From contig VZSF01010138.1 in assembly GCA_013398295.1 (NCBI GenBank), forward strand, positions 1,005,434 to 1,069,433: DNA of 64,000 nt, read 5' to 3'. Below, piece after piece: positions 63,209 through 64,000 of the stretch (position 1 is the first letter of the stretch; each line of letters opens with the position of its first letter). The notes below the pieces were generated by a model. The model was not told where the DNA came from. It saw nothing but the letters and a program-made list of their open reading frames with translations, and searched no databases. The translations under genes were made by a program, and so were the position numbers. The DNA comes from Chionis minor (lineage: Eukaryota; Chordata; Aves; Charadriiformes; Chionididae).

Positions 63209-64000
63209 AGCCCATTTCCTAACTAAAAAAGGAAAAAAATGAATCTGCAGGACAAATCTGGTCTCAGGAGTTTGGTCTCAAAGGTTTCTGGAGGAGTAGC
63301 AGGGGATGCTGCTTTTAAACTTGGGTAGTATTTCAATTTTTATTTTTATTTCTTTAAGGTGCATTGTTCTAACTTGCTAATCTGTTTCATTGTTTTGGGC
63401 AGTGACATAGTTGGATTTCTAATTTTGTATCTTAATTATTGAGTGATGCTTCCAGTATGCATTGGAACAAGCATTTAAGATGCCATTTATATGTTCCTGT
63501 GGGTTTTTTGTTTTGTTCTTTTTAATTCTCTGGCAAGTTGCTGTGGGATTTTAATTTCTGCCTGCCTCATCATTATTATGTTCTCTCTCTGCGATAAATT
63601 ATCAAAACTGAACAGAATTTGGACTGTAAAGCAGTCAGGAAGAAGTGGTGAAAAGCATGCAAAGTTTTGTGCTACATGAACAGACTTTTTCCTGAGGTTT
63701 CTGGCTTCAAATTTAGAAAGCTGGAATTCATAATGAAAAACATTCCTACCTGGTGCACAACCCCTGTCTCTCAGAGTGCAATTATGAAACTTGAAGATAG
63801 GTTGTTATGTCTATCCTGTGTTCATTTTTGTGTTATATTCAAAGTGTTGTTTGTAATATGGTGATACTGGACTATGAGACTAGTGGTTTCTGAAAGAGTA
63901 AAACAGATGGAACTATTCCAACTGGTTTATTTTTTTTGAAGTTATTTTTAACTGTCACATTAATGAAACACTGGATACAAAGCTTTTAATAATTATACAT

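Larger units (their letters stand above)
49614..64000 (-). other. probable ADD3 intron 1 / upstream region, no exon recognised
   Basis: The first coding exon is preceded by an acceptor, so this DNA lies between it and an unseen first exon. It is AT-rich without a CpG island. Visible items are an octamer-motif cluster at 50628-50682, a 15-T run at 51377-51391 and a 19-T run at 63190-63208. A GC-richer patch at 49990-50300 could hide an alternative 5' exon, but no splice pair could be decided. Several open frames of 60-195 codons show no recognisable family. Confidence 0.6.

Overview
The window looks like vertebrate nuclear DNA, most probably from a bird. It carries two CR1-type retrotransposon 3' ends, one with the ATTCTATGATT tail typical of avian CR1. 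It also carries a split gene whose product reads as gamma-adducin, with short avian-sized introns and canonical GT/AG junctions. I cannot name the species from sequence alone.

The only protein-coding gene I can support is ADD3 (gamma-adducin) on the minus strand. I reconstructed 14 coding exons between 49584 (ATG) and 23529 (TAA). All junctions keep phase and sum to a 708-residue protein, or 676 if the 96-nt cassette exon at 24529-24624 is skipped. The 3' UTR probably runs from 23528 to about 21460, just past an AATAAA at 21479-21484. It holds a perfect 11-bp inverted repeat and a Pumilio-type motif. The first coding exon begins with 29 nt of 5' UTR behind an acceptor, so the promoter and non-coding first exon(s) lie further right, probably beyond base 64000.

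Layout: bases 1-60 are the edge of a very GC-rich block with a TATA-like box on the minus strand beside it. They may be the promoter side of the next gene to the left. In other vertebrates MXI1 lies downstream of ADD3 in the same orientation, so MXI1 is the best guess, but no MXI1 coding sequence is visible. Bases 61 to about 21400 are intergenic, GC-rich and CpG-containing. They hold one clear CR1, one probable old CR1, a local duplication, E-box clusters and several AT-rich islands that resemble conserved enhancers. Bases 21460-49613 are ADD3, with AT-rich introns and a 13.3-kb intron between the first two coding exons. Bases 49614-64000 are AT-rich, probably ADD3 intron 1, with no recognisable exon.

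Functionally the window is one cytoskeletal gene plus its flanking, possibly regulatory, DNA. I found no operons, CRISPR arrays, phage genes, tRNA or rRNA genes, and no convincing unknown multi-gene system. The points most worth checking are the 3' UTR hairpin, the octamer palindrome in intron 1, the E-box cluster at the left edge and the AT-rich islands in the GC-rich desert.
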